DNA of 64,000 nucleotides from Candidatus Calditenuis fumarioli (GTDB taxonomy: Archaea > Thermoproteota > Nitrososphaeria_A > Caldarchaeales > Calditenuaceae), in assembly GCA_030059665.1 (NCBI GenBank), contig JANVYR010000002.1:416617-480616 (forward strand), given 5' to 3'. Numbering within the stretch: position 1 is the first letter of the stretch; each line of letters opens with the position of its first letter. The position numbers were made by a program, and so were the translations under genes. The notes beneath the pieces were generated by a model. It searched no databases, was not told the origin of the DNA, and saw only the letters and a list, made by a program, of their open reading frames with translations. Below are positions 53,115 to 61,489 of this stretch, in pieces.

Positions 53115-54227
53115 CAATGGGATGACCTCGTTAACGAGCATCTCTGCAGTCCTCAGCGACTCTGAGTAGGACAGGTCCCCGAAGCGAGTCAGCAATACGA
53201 AGGAGTTGGCGCCGGACTCGGCCAACGACCTCCTCATTTGGGCCGCCACACGATCTGGCGCCCCGATGAAGGCGATTCCCCGATTAACTGCGTACTCAGC
53301 TGCATTGTTGCCATCTATTACGTTGGTCTTCAGCTCATTCAACAAAAAGTCATCGATCGGGGTGGAACCGGTGAAGGCCCTAGTCCACCTTACGGACCAT
53401 TCGCTGAAGAGATACTCCAGGTGGCGTTTGATTGCCACCTCACCCCTTTGCCTAGCCCTGTGGTCGTCTTTGTCCACGAGAACGAGCTTCGAGAGGGACA
53501 GATAGGGGCCTTTCCTGTTGACCGAAGTGGATGCTCTCGATTCGAACGTTCTTCTGTAGTGCTCGAAATGCTCTCTGGTGGTCCCCCTCAACCAGCTCAA
53601 CCACCCCCTCACTATGTTGTAGCCGTTTTCAGCAGCCCATTCTACAGCCTCCCTCCTCCTTACGGGGAACCAGAGAGGAGGATGCGGTCTCTGATAAGGC
53701 ATTACGGGCGGCAACACGTCCTCGAACTCGTAATATCTCCCCTTGAAGGAGAACCTGGCCCCTCCTGATTTGAAATATTCTATCAGGAACCTTGTGGCCT
53801 CGATGCTCATCTCGCGGGCAACCTCCGGGTCCAGTTTCATGCAGGCTAGGGCCCTGCTCCCGACGTCCACCCCGCTCCCCACCCCCAACTCGAGTCTGCC
53901 CTTGCAGAGGTGATCTAACATTGATACTTCCTCCGCCAACAACAGCGGGCTCCTCATGGGTAGGACGTAGACGAGGGCACCGAGTCTAACGCGGCTGGTC
54001 CTCTGCGAAGCAGCAGCAATTATTGCGGGCTGAGACGGAGAAGGCCTGCTGGGGTTAACGTGCTTCTCGGTGAAGAAGACCCTCTTCAGTCCTATCTCTT
54101 CAAGGGCTTTGACGTGCTCAAGTTCCATATCATAAAGCTCGTGTAGCTGTTGTTTTGATCCGGCAATTGATATCCTAATTAGTACCGAGAAGGCTTCAAG
54201 ATCTAGGTCCTCAATAGTGGGGATCAC
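53100..54227 (-). CDS. Luciferase-like flavin (F420 or FMN) oxidoreductase
   Basis: 375 residues of the bacterial luciferase-like TIM barrel. Typical features: LEHVKALEEIGLKRVFFTEKHV, the RVRLGALVYVLPMRSPLLLAEEVSMLDHLCKGRLELGVGSG stretch across strands 2-4, and GAPDRVAAQMRRSLAESGANSFVLLTRFG near the end. Family members oxidise alcohols, aldehydes or alkanes with F420 or FMNH2. It has no export signal, so it acts in the cytoplasm. Substrate unknown; it may use a product of the extracellular quinoproteins. Confidence 0.85.
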   Translation of the reverse strand: MIPTIEDLDLEAFSVLIRISIAGSKQQLHELYDMELEHVKALEEIGLKRVFFTEKHVNPSRPSPSQPAIIAAASQRTSRVRLGALVYVLPMRSPLLLAEEVSMLDHLCKGRLELGVGSGVDVGSRALACMKLDPEVAREMSIEATRFLIEYFKSGGARFSFKGRYYEFEDVLPPVMPYQRPHPPLWFPVRRREAVEWAAENGYNIVRGWLSWLRGTTREHFEHYRRTFESRASTSVNRKGPYLSLSKLVLVDKDDHRARQRGEVAIKRHLEYLFSEWSVRWTRAFTGSTPIDDFLLNELKTNVIDGNNAAEYAVNRGIAFIGAPDRVAAQMRRSLAESGANSFVLLTRFGDLSYSESLRTAEMLVNEVIPLLIRS

Positions 54228-54551
54228 TCAGTCCCCCCTAAAGGGCGATATGTGGGACTATCATTTATAATTTTCATCAAGTGGTTTAATTCGCACATCT
54301 TTCGCGCTCATATGTCGTCAGTCCTCGGAATTCCCCTTGCGATCAGACCGAAAAACCCCGTTGTTACCTAGGATTTGTTGCACGGTTAATCAGCAGTCTT
54401 GTTACGTCTCGCCTATCAAGCCTCAGAACATATAATCATTGAGCTCCAATATCTACATGCCTATTAAAGCAGCGATAAGTTAATGGAGGAAACCAATAGC
54501 TCACCCCTTGTTTCAAATCACACGAGACTAACGGGTCCTCAGGACATGCAT
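54228..54551. other. AT-rich intergenic region, no gene seen
   Basis: 324 bases. TTTATAATTTT near 54265-54275 is a likely promoter for the luciferase-like gene on the minus strand. The part beside 54552 (TATGTTTTTTATC) has T/A runs that could end transcription. No conserved reading frame or RNA is recognised. Confidence 0.5.
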
Positions 54552-55280
54552 TTATATGTTTTTTATCAAGTAAGTATAATGTCTTCTTAAACTATGGTCT
54601 GGATACTTCTTCACGACGACTTTACGGTTTAGTAGATTGCTAAACAAACTTTCTATAAAAGCCAAAAGAACATCGTCCACTCTGACATCGAAATCGGTGA
54701 ATCCCATGAACCTATTCACACGCAACAAGTAGTTATGTTTAATTCGGGTTAATGATATATCGGCATCAAAAATTTCCTTAAAAATAGCTAATGCTGACAC
54801 GCATCTTTCATTCGTCTTATGTTTTGTATGGGTTAGAACAAATTTTGCCAACCTGTTGCCTAACTCCCTCAAGAAAACAGAACTATGATACGAGTAGAAT
54901 GGATCAAGCAGACGGAACGCATGGAACAAAGCATTTACTACGATATTTCTGATGACAACATTCGCATTCATTTCTATGAAATTCATATCATTGTGATGAC
55001 TTAATTGCGTTGTGTTGAAAACATCCAGTATCTTTTTCATAAGCTCCTCCCTTTTTGAGAGATCAGGCGCAGAGAGAAAACTGTACTCGATCAACCTTTC
55101 AATTCGCGCGAGATACTTGACTGCTTTACCAGTTCTGATCCTTATAGCTAGCCCATCATTCGTTAAGGACTTCAGGTGATAATGAACTAGTTGTCTGTCC
55201 ACACCTAATTTTCTGGCAATTTCGCTGGCAGCCATGGGTTCCCTTACAATTGAGAATAGCACCGCGAGGCTCTGCCTCAC
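54552..55280 (-). CDS. Winged-helix transcription regulator
   Basis: 242 residues from GTG 55280. The N-terminal domain (about 1-75) is an ArsR/TrmB-like winged helix: SLAVLFSIVREPMAASEIARKLGVDRQLVHYHLKSLTNDGLAIRIRTGKAVKYLAR, with the HYHLKSL recognition helix. The remainder is helical, with no known ligand domain. The frame extends upstream to 55526, but that region overlaps the divergent gene and the shared promoter, so GTG 55280 is preferred. GC is lower than nearby. It probably controls the divergent solute-binding and permease genes. Confidence 0.8.
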   Translation of the reverse strand: MRQSLAVLFSIVREPMAASEIARKLGVDRQLVHYHLKSLTNDGLAIRIRTGKAVKYLARIERLIEYSFLSAPDLSKREELMKKILDVFNTTQLSHHNDMNFIEMNANVVIRNIVVNALFHAFRLLDPFYSYHSSVFLRELGNRLAKFVLTHTKHKTNERCVSALAIFKEIFDADISLTRIKHNYLLRVNRFMGFTDFDVRVDDVLLAFIESLFSNLLNRKVVVKKYPDHSLRRHYTYLIKNI

Positions 55281-55335
55281 GTCAAAATAATTTTTACAAA
55301 TATATATATATAAAGATTCGATGATGTGACTCGGG
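55281..55335. promoter_or_regulatory. Symmetric divergent promoter
   Basis: 55 bases between GTG 55280 (minus) and GTG 55336 (plus). A single TATATATATATA tract at about 55301-55315 sits 21-35 bases from both start codons, so one TATA-like element could serve both leaderless transcripts. Confidence 0.6.
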
Positions 55336-56574
55336 GTGAGGGTTATGAGCCCTAGGTTCAGTCTGGTCCTGTCTTCAGTTGCCCTGATTGCCGCGATAAT
55401 CGTCGCAGGGTATGTGGTCGTGCTCTCAGAAGGTTTAAGGAACGACGTACGAAGATCGGTAAACGACCTCACCAGCGACCTGAAGTCGGTGTCTGATAGG
55501 CTGCAAACCCTCGAACAGCTGATCAACCTGTACGCGCGGGCCGCTGGGATAGAGTCCCCAGCTCAGGCCGAACAGCTCATTAAAGAGAGACAGGAGCTTC
55601 AGGCCAAAATAGAGGGAGCCAGGAGGGAAAGCGGTACCCTGCGCATTTACGGCAGCGTTGATTTCAGGGACGTCAAGTCATTGATCGACGCTTTCCAGGC
55701 AAGATATCCATTTATAAAAGTGACTTACGAAGAGATGAGACCGCCAGAGGTTTACACAAGGGTTACCAGCGAACTCGCCGCCAACAAGCCCACCGCCGAC
55801 ATTGTGATAATCAGTCATACGACTGGTGTAAGGCTAGCAGCAGAGGGAAGGTACATGCCCTATGTTTCGCCGGAGTCTAAGTCTTACCCCGACTCTTTAA
55901 AGGATAAAGACGGTCTTTGGACGGCTTTCGTACTGCTACCCATATCACTCGTGTACAATACAAAGCTGGTCAAACAAGAAGAGCTTCCCAGGACTTTGGA
56001 AGAATTAGTGAACCCTAAATGGAAGGGAAAAGTCGTAATGCATGACATCACTCTAGGAACGGTGGGAACCCAGTGGCTGGTTTCTCTGAAGAGTTATGTA
56101 GGTGAGAGTAGGTGGAATGAGTTCGTAAATGGGCTTCTGAATTTGAAACCAGTCCTTGACATCGCGGTTTCTGCTGTTGCGGAAAAGGTTGCGGCAGGCG
56201 AATACCCCATTGGTATCATAACCAACCTACACGACGTGGTTCGATTAAGACTTCAGGGGGCTCCGGTGGACTACTTCCTTCCGGAAGGCGTCCCGTTGCT
56301 TACGTCCTTCTCTCACATCGCCATCATTAAGACGACGCAGAACCCCAATTCAGCCAAGCTCTTCGTCGACTTCGCCCTCTCACAGGAAGGTCAGGTCATA
56401 ATAGGTAACGTGCCCGTGAGGTTCCCGGCAAGACCAGGAACTCCGGCCGACTTCGCATTGGAGAAGGTCCTGAAACCGGGCATCAAGATCGAACCTTATC
56501 CCACGCAGGAGGCAGTTGAGAAGGCTAGACAATGGGCTGACGAGTTCAAGAAAATGGGCTTCGGTTCTAAGTAG
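55336..56574 (+). CDS. Membrane-anchored ABC solute-binding protein, FbpA-like
   Basis: 412 residues. A signal-anchor (about 8-33) is followed by a coiled-coil stretch (about 38-97) and a type 2 binding-protein domain (LRIYGSVDFRDVKSLIDAFQARYPFIKVTYEE at its start; LVYNTKLVKQEELPRTLEELVNPKWKGKVVMHD). Such proteins bind ferric iron, thiamine, phosphonates or similar. Paralogue of the protein at 24235. GTG 55336 is favoured by the shared TATA; ATG 55345 is possible. A fused permease follows after 31 bases. Given the quinoprotein context a lanthanide or chelate ligand is a hypothesis. Confidence 0.85.
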   Translation: MRVMSPRFSLVLSSVALIAAIIVAGYVVVLSEGLRNDVRRSVNDLTSDLKSVSDRLQTLEQLINLYARAAGIESPAQAEQLIKERQELQAKIEGARRESGTLRIYGSVDFRDVKSLIDAFQARYPFIKVTYEEMRPPEVYTRVTSELAANKPTADIVIISHTTGVRLAAEGRYMPYVSPESKSYPDSLKDKDGLWTAFVLLPISLVYNTKLVKQEELPRTLEELVNPKWKGKVVMHDITLGTVGTQWLVSLKSYVGESRWNEFVNGLLNLKPVLDIAVSAVAEKVAAGEYPIGIITNLHDVVRLRLQGAPVDYFLPEGVPLLTSFSHIAIIKTTQNPNSAKLFVDFALSQEGQVIIGNVPVRFPARPGTPADFALEKVLKPGIKIEPYPTQEAVEKARQWADEFKKMGFGSK

Positions 56575-56605
56575 GTTACTTACAATCAATTAGAGGTCCA
56601 AATTT

Positions 56606-58288
56606 ATGGATCGTCCCATAATTCACAGGATACTGAAGCTTGCGCTTTTTGCCCTAGTCGTCTTGCTAGTATTATTACCAGTTGTATTCCTACTGCTCGC
56701 AAGCATAGGATTGGGACCTTTGGGACCTAAGACTAACATCACGCTAGGGAACTATCTAGCGGTATTAGAGGATCCATTTTTCGCGTCATCGCTGGTAAAC
56801 AGCATCACTTTTGCTGCCCTCTCCTCATTAGTTGCAACAGGTCTCGGGTTCGTCCTGGCCTTCATCAACAGAGCGACTGATGCCCCTCTGGCTAGTGTTC
56901 TCCGCTCGGTGATGGTTGCAATGTTGGCAATGCCCAGCTTCCTTGAAAGCATCGGATGGACGTTTTTACTTAGCCCGAGAGCGGGGTTAGTTAATGTCAT
57001 TTACTCGCGACTAGTTGGGGCGCAGGAGCCGCTTTTCAACATATACTCTTTCGCTGGATTGGTCTTCGCCATGGGGCTGAACCTGACACCGGTGTCCTTC
57101 TTCCTCATCAGCCCAGCTTTCTCGCTCATCGATAAGACCTTGATAGAGATGTCGACCGTCTTCGGTGGCGGTCTCTGGCGCACCATATATCGCGTATATC
57201 TGCCTATAGTTTTGCCTTCTATCGTCTCAGCTTACATCTACACTTTCATAATCGGACTTGAGGCCTTCGACACCCCCGCAATAATTGGCATACCTGCCGG
57301 AATCTATGTCCTGACGACCTCCATTTACAAGAAGATGGTCAGCGATATCCCTCCAGATTACGGCGGCGCAACAGCATATGCGGTTTTCCTTGCAGCGTTG
57401 GCGTCGGTTGCCCTTTGGTCGTATAGGTTCGTAGTCGCGCATGCCGAAAAATACGGGTCATTAACGGGTAGGGCAGAAGTTTCGCCAACACTTAGGTTGG
57501 GAAGAAAGTTAAAGTTCACAATCACGTTAATTATCATGACATATCTTGTAATTCACCCTATATCGGTTGTTGGCGTGTTAATTCTAGCCTCACTTCACTC
57601 CTTCTGGAACCCTAGCGTGCTCTTTCAGAACATAACGCTGGAGAATTTCCTCCTGTTCCTGACATATCCCTTGTCGTGGGTCGCTGCAATAAACAGCGCA
57701 TTAGTGGCGCTCATCACCTGCATAGTTACTGTCATAGGCGGCTTGATGGTTTCGTACTTTTGTTACAGGAGACCATTTAAGGGGTCACACACTTTCGCTC
57801 TCATAACATCGCTTCCGTTGGCCGTTCCTCCGATGGTCCTCGCAATAGGCGTCTACTGGACGGCCCTCTTCTCGAACGTCGGGATCTATGGGACCGTATG
57901 GGCTTTGGTATATGCCTATTCTCTCAGATACCTTCCCCTTGTAGTTAGATTGGTAGTTGGTCCTCTACTGCAGATAGGCAGAGAGATTGAGGACGCAGCG
58001 AGGATTTACGGTGGAATTTGGCGAAGTTTAACCAGGGTTATATTACCTCTTATGCGTGGACCCCTAATTTACGCAGCAACGTATGTGACTGTTATAGTGT
58101 TAACGAACCTCAGCGTGGCAGTCCTCCTCGTAACTAAAGAGTCGGTCGTTCTGTCGACAACGCTGTATTCGTTGTGGAATACAGGGGAGCGGCTCGAAGC
58201 AACTGCTGGTGGACTCTTGTATTTTAGTGTAACGTTATCGGTCGCTCTTATCGGTAATTCGCTGCTGACTAAAAGCGATAGGCAATGA
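56606..58288 (+). CDS. Fused ABC permease, FbpB/ThiP-like
   Basis: 560 residues with about twelve transmembrane helices, two permease units in one chain. Two EAA-like loops are visible (EMSTVFGGGLWRTIYRVYLPIVLP and DAARIYGGIWRSLTRVILPL). This is the form of iron (FbpB) and thiamine (ThiP) importers. It pairs with the binding protein upstream. No ATPase follows; the nearest fitting ATPase is at 42540. Confidence 0.88.
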   Translation: MDRPIIHRILKLALFALVVLLVLLPVVFLLLASIGLGPLGPKTNITLGNYLAVLEDPFFASSLVNSITFAALSSLVATGLGFVLAFINRATDAPLASVLRSVMVAMLAMPSFLESIGWTFLLSPRAGLVNVIYSRLVGAQEPLFNIYSFAGLVFAMGLNLTPVSFFLISPAFSLIDKTLIEMSTVFGGGLWRTIYRVYLPIVLPSIVSAYIYTFIIGLEAFDTPAIIGIPAGIYVLTTSIYKKMVSDIPPDYGGATAYAVFLAALASVALWSYRFVVAHAEKYGSLTGRAEVSPTLRLGRKLKFTITLIIMTYLVIHPISVVGVLILASLHSFWNPSVLFQNITLENFLLFLTYPLSWVAAINSALVALITCIVTVIGGLMVSYFCYRRPFKGSHTFALITSLPLAVPPMVLAIGVYWTALFSNVGIYGTVWALVYAYSLRYLPLVVRLVVGPLLQIGREIEDAARIYGGIWRSLTRVILPLMRGPLIYAATYVTVIVLTNLSVAVLLVTKESVVLSTTLYSLWNTGERLEATAGGLLYFSVTLSVALIGNSLLTKSDRQ

Positions 58289-58300
58289 CCAGATGCGTCC

Positions 58301-59194
58301 TTACTTCGTTAGTTCTAGTTGGCGTATAACATTTCGGGATGGGACTCCATCTATCAATTTTCTATTCAGCATCCAGCTTGCAGCACTATATAGTTCTTCA
58401 TATGTATAAGGTTCCCATAAATTCCATTTATCAATAAGATTAACATCACTAAGGTCTGGAAGGTCAATGCCAATCTCACTCGCAAGTTGCAGCAAGTACT
58501 CCTCACACACCTTGTTATATTTTAATGCCTCCTTATTTATAATTTTAATTGCCTTATTAATCGCGTATATGAGGCTCCGAACTACCCCATCGCTCAACCT
58601 ATTAGACACAATCAGTACTGTTGGTCTCGTCCTACGGAGTTTGACTAGCTCGATCATTCCGTATAGTTTGGCTATTCTGTTCCACGGTCCGAGGAGGACG
58701 GCTGCATCTACGGTCCCTTTAATTAACGCCTGAAATCTCTTATGAGGTTCAGAAATGTTGACGAGCTTCAATTCCCGCTCCGTTACAAATGGTTCTAAGG
58801 CTTCCAGCAAATTGTATTTAGAACCGGTACCTTCCTCTACAGCGACAGCTTTGTACTTAAGGTCCGTAAGCGTTCTGATGTCAGAACCTTTCCTTGCGAA
58901 CAATGTGAAGCTCGAGTTCAACGTCTCATCGCCTGGCGGAGATTTTGCTACCGCTTTCCCGTCCTCAGATATCAACAACCTAGCAACTGCAACCCACTCA
59001 CCACAATGGTAGAAGTCTGTAATACCATCAGCCATCGCCCTGACGTAAGCCGAGGTTTTGTCGGGATATTTCGGCAGTCTGTTCCATTCTATTAACAACC
59101 CTTGCTCTCTGAAGAAACCCTCTCTGTCCGCGATCAGCTCGGGCAGATACCAGTGAAATGCCGCCGGATTGACCGCATACCTTACCGTTGTCAT
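58301..59194 (-). CDS. NMT1/THI5-like substrate-binding domain protein
   Basis: 297 residues of the type 2 periplasmic-binding fold: RYAVNPAAFHWYLPELIADREGFFREQGLLIEW at the start is the NMT1/THI5 pattern, then DFYHCGEWVAVARLL and VAVEEGTGSKYNLLEAL. There is no signal peptide, so it is probably cytoplasmic or cofactor-related rather than a transporter subunit. Neighbouring pqqC points to cofactor handling. CTTTTATAAC lies 22-31 bases before the ATG on the minus strand, so a leaderless start. It lies downstream of pqqC in the same direction, with its own promoter. Confidence 0.75.
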   Translation of the reverse strand: MTTVRYAVNPAAFHWYLPELIADREGFFREQGLLIEWNRLPKYPDKTSAYVRAMADGITDFYHCGEWVAVARLLISEDGKAVAKSPPGDETLNSSFTLFARKGSDIRTLTDLKYKAVAVEEGTGSKYNLLEALEPFVTERELKLVNISEPHKRFQALIKGTVDAAVLLGPWNRIAKLYGMIELVKLRRTRPTVLIVSNRLSDGVVRSLIYAINKAIKIINKEALKYNKVCEEYLLQLASEIGIDLPDLSDVNLIDKWNLWEPYTYEELYSAASWMLNRKLIDGVPSRNVIRQLELTK

Positions 59195-59345
59195 CCCATC
59201 TGTTATGTATGAACAGTTATAAAAGGAATTTTTAGGGTAGGTGTCGGTTAAAATATAGCCAGCTCCTCAGCGCGTAGGATATTGATGATGAGCGAGGGAT
59301 ATAAATATCTTCTGGGATAAGATGTCAAATCATTTTCAATCATCG

Positions 59346-60035
59346 TCATTGAGAAGTTACGATATATTTCATGTATATTGCGTCCAATATCGCCCACTGA
59401 ACGTCGCAGTTGAATTTTGCCGCCTTTATGCATTTCTTTAACTGCTCGCTGGATAATATCTTCTTCTCAATAGCTCGTGAGACGATCTCTATCTCTTCTG
59501 TCAGATAACTCATTCGCTGGTAAAAGAACTCTAACCCTTCAGGTTCGATCCACTCGTATTTCTCAGAAAGCGCTTTCAACCTTCGTGGTAACTCGTCTAT
59601 TAACATGCTTTCTGCGAGCGTTGCAGACATCGCATACAACCAATTGGTGTGCCTGACAAAGTCGAGATAAGAATTGACCGCCATCTTCACCCCAGGTATG
59701 ATTTTTGATTTCTCTAGGACCTGTCTTGGAATGCCAGCAGCCTTAGCGAACTCAGCCCATCCCTCGACATCGCCGAGATAACCACCCAGCCCCTCCCTCT
59801 TGGACAACCTGATCAACCAGAGCTTCCTCAGTTCGGGATCAGTGCATTTTGATAATATCATGGCGTCCTTCACAGGAACGCATTTGAGGAAATAGTAGCG
59901 GTTTACTATCCATCCCCTTAGCTGATGAGGTGTCAATTTCCCAGAATAAAGTAACTTCATGAATGGGTGATGCCAGATATACTTAGCCTTTAAGGCCTCC
60001 CTGACCCTTTCGGCTAGGTTCAATGAACCCGACAC
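59346..60035 (-). CDS. pqqC: PqqC-like oxidase, last step of PQQ synthesis
   Basis: 229-residue all-helical protein of the TENA/PqqC family. PqqC ring-closes and oxidises the last intermediate of PQQ in the cytoplasm. Typical pieces: WHHPFMKLLYSGKLTPHQLRGWIVNRYYFLKCVPVKDAMILS near the N-terminus, REGLGGYLGDVEGWAEFAKAAGI and MSATLAESMLIDELPRRL. The family motif W..NRYY...P.KDA is clear. GTG 60035 follows a TATTATATG box. The other pqq genes are not in the window. A TenA-type thiaminase is the main alternative, but the NRYY/KDA segment favours PqqC. Confidence 0.82.
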   Translation of the reverse strand: MSGSLNLAERVREALKAKYIWHHPFMKLLYSGKLTPHQLRGWIVNRYYFLKCVPVKDAMILSKCTDPELRKLWLIRLSKREGLGGYLGDVEGWAEFAKAAGIPRQVLEKSKIIPGVKMAVNSYLDFVRHTNWLYAMSATLAESMLIDELPRRLKALSEKYEWIEPEGLEFFYQRMSYLTEEIEIVSRAIEKKILSSEQLKKCIKAAKFNCDVQWAILDAIYMKYIVTSQ

Positions 60036-60110
60036 GGCGGTTATCCCACATCATATAATAAAAGCCTTACTAAACCCGTCTGAAGACATAGACTACTGCC
60101 CCAATTGAAC

Positions 60111-61343
60111 TCACGGGGTATTGCTGCCCAGCTCAAGCATTATCGTCCACTCTGCCAAGGTGGGCATATCGTCCTCGTCAACGATCCCCGTGTCCTTCAG
60201 GTAATCGAGGAAGCACATGGCCAGCGCCTTCCCGAACGGCCTGAGCTTTCCGTACTTCGAGAGCATTCCGAGACCCACAAGCTTCTCCAGCGTCTCGGCT
60301 CTGAGCCACTCTGGCGTCTTCAGCCCTAGGAAGACGTAGAAGCAAGACAGAACGTCGATGAAAGTCAAGTTCTCCGCGACGATCCTGCTCACCTTCTCAA
60401 GCGCCTGTGGGTTCTCCCTCATCCGTTGACTTATCTTGGAGAGCTTCCTTGGAAACTTAAGGACGACGTAGTTCATGAGGTTGTGGATCCTGTACTTCCA
60501 CGTCTGAGCCTTCGATTCCGGAATCCTGCAGCCGCTCTCCGCTATTCTGTGGAGGAGGTCCCGGAAGGATCTGCCTAACGGAGTTAGGGAGACGCTGTCA
60601 CCGTTAACCTTGATCATGCCGAACGTCCAGGCGTCGTGAAGGGCCCTCGATGCGTTTCTCTCGTCAAGCCCCATCGCTTTCAGGACCGCATCGCACATCG
60701 CCCTTTCATACTTGGGTTCAACGACGAAGAGCAGGTACGCAGCGAGCTCGGGGTAGACGCTCGAGAGCAGCATTTTGAAGACGAGGGAACTCGTGCGGGC
60801 TGCACCGAGCCTGCTACCGTCCAGGACCCTTAGGGCGTTTACGAGCTGGGTGACCTTCTTCTTCTCCCTGGTCCTCTCCAGCCTCTCTGCACGAACCAGA
60901 AGCCCACCGAGTTGTTCCTTTAAGGCCGAGACGAGCCTCCCTATCCTCTCGTTCCCTGCAACCTTACGTCTCAGGATCAGTATGTCCTCGCCGAGGTCCC
61001 TGAGCTGAAAGCCGTGAGAGCTGAGGACCTCGGCCGCCATCAGGAAGAACTCGCGTCTGCTCACGAAGCGAGCGGTATCGGTGGTTCCGCGCGCCACCAG
61101 CAGGACGTTCTGTCCCCTCAAGCGGAGCTCCACATTGGTCGTCCATCCGTTCGGATCCATCGGGAACAGCACGGATAGCGAGGGGAACCTCTCGGCCAGC
61201 TGTTTCACCCTCAGCCCCTTGAACTCGTCCCTAAGCAGGACATCGCATCGAACCGTCTGCATTCCCCTCTCCTTTTCGATCAACTTCTCCAGCTTCCTCA
61301 GCGCCTCTTCGGCCCTCCGAGCGGACCTCCCGGCTTTTCCCAT
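60111..61343 (-). CDS. Unrecognised 410-residue protein
   Basis: Soluble protein, no signal. The first 60 residues are charged helix (RRAEEALRKLEKLIEKE), then a mixed region (LLRDEFKGLRVKQLAERFPSL; VLLVARGTTDTARFVSRREFF) and a largely helical C-terminal half with a possible winged helix (MIKVNGDSVSLTPLGRSFRDLL). No known motif. It lies upstream of pqqC on the same strand, 75 bases away. GC is like the core genome. Confidence 0.55.
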   Translation of the reverse strand: MGKAGRSARRAEEALRKLEKLIEKERGMQTVRCDVLLRDEFKGLRVKQLAERFPSLSVLFPMDPNGWTTNVELRLRGQNVLLVARGTTDTARFVSRREFFLMAAEVLSSHGFQLRDLGEDILILRRKVAGNERIGRLVSALKEQLGGLLVRAERLERTREKKKVTQLVNALRVLDGSRLGAARTSSLVFKMLLSSVYPELAAYLLFVVEPKYERAMCDAVLKAMGLDERNASRALHDAWTFGMIKVNGDSVSLTPLGRSFRDLLHRIAESGCRIPESKAQTWKYRIHNLMNYVVLKFPRKLSKISQRMRENPQALEKVSRIVAENLTFIDVLSCFYVFLGLKTPEWLRAETLEKLVGLGMLSKYGKLRPFGKALAMCFLDYLKDTGIVDEDDMPTLAEWTIMLELGSNTP

Positions 61344-61489
61344 ACCTCAGAACTCGCTCCGGAAATTTTACTTAAGCGAGAGAGACGGGCGAAAGTGGAG
61401 GCTAAGGTTGTAATGATAGGTTTATATTGAAGATAATGAAAGCGAGGAATGCGGAAAGCGGGGTAGTCGGCCCCGCAAGGTGACCTCCT

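Noticed and set aside
55281..55526. Upstream extension of the winged-helix regulator
   Set aside because: It overlaps the divergent binding-protein gene and the shared TATA tract; the start at GTG 55280 fits promoter spacing.
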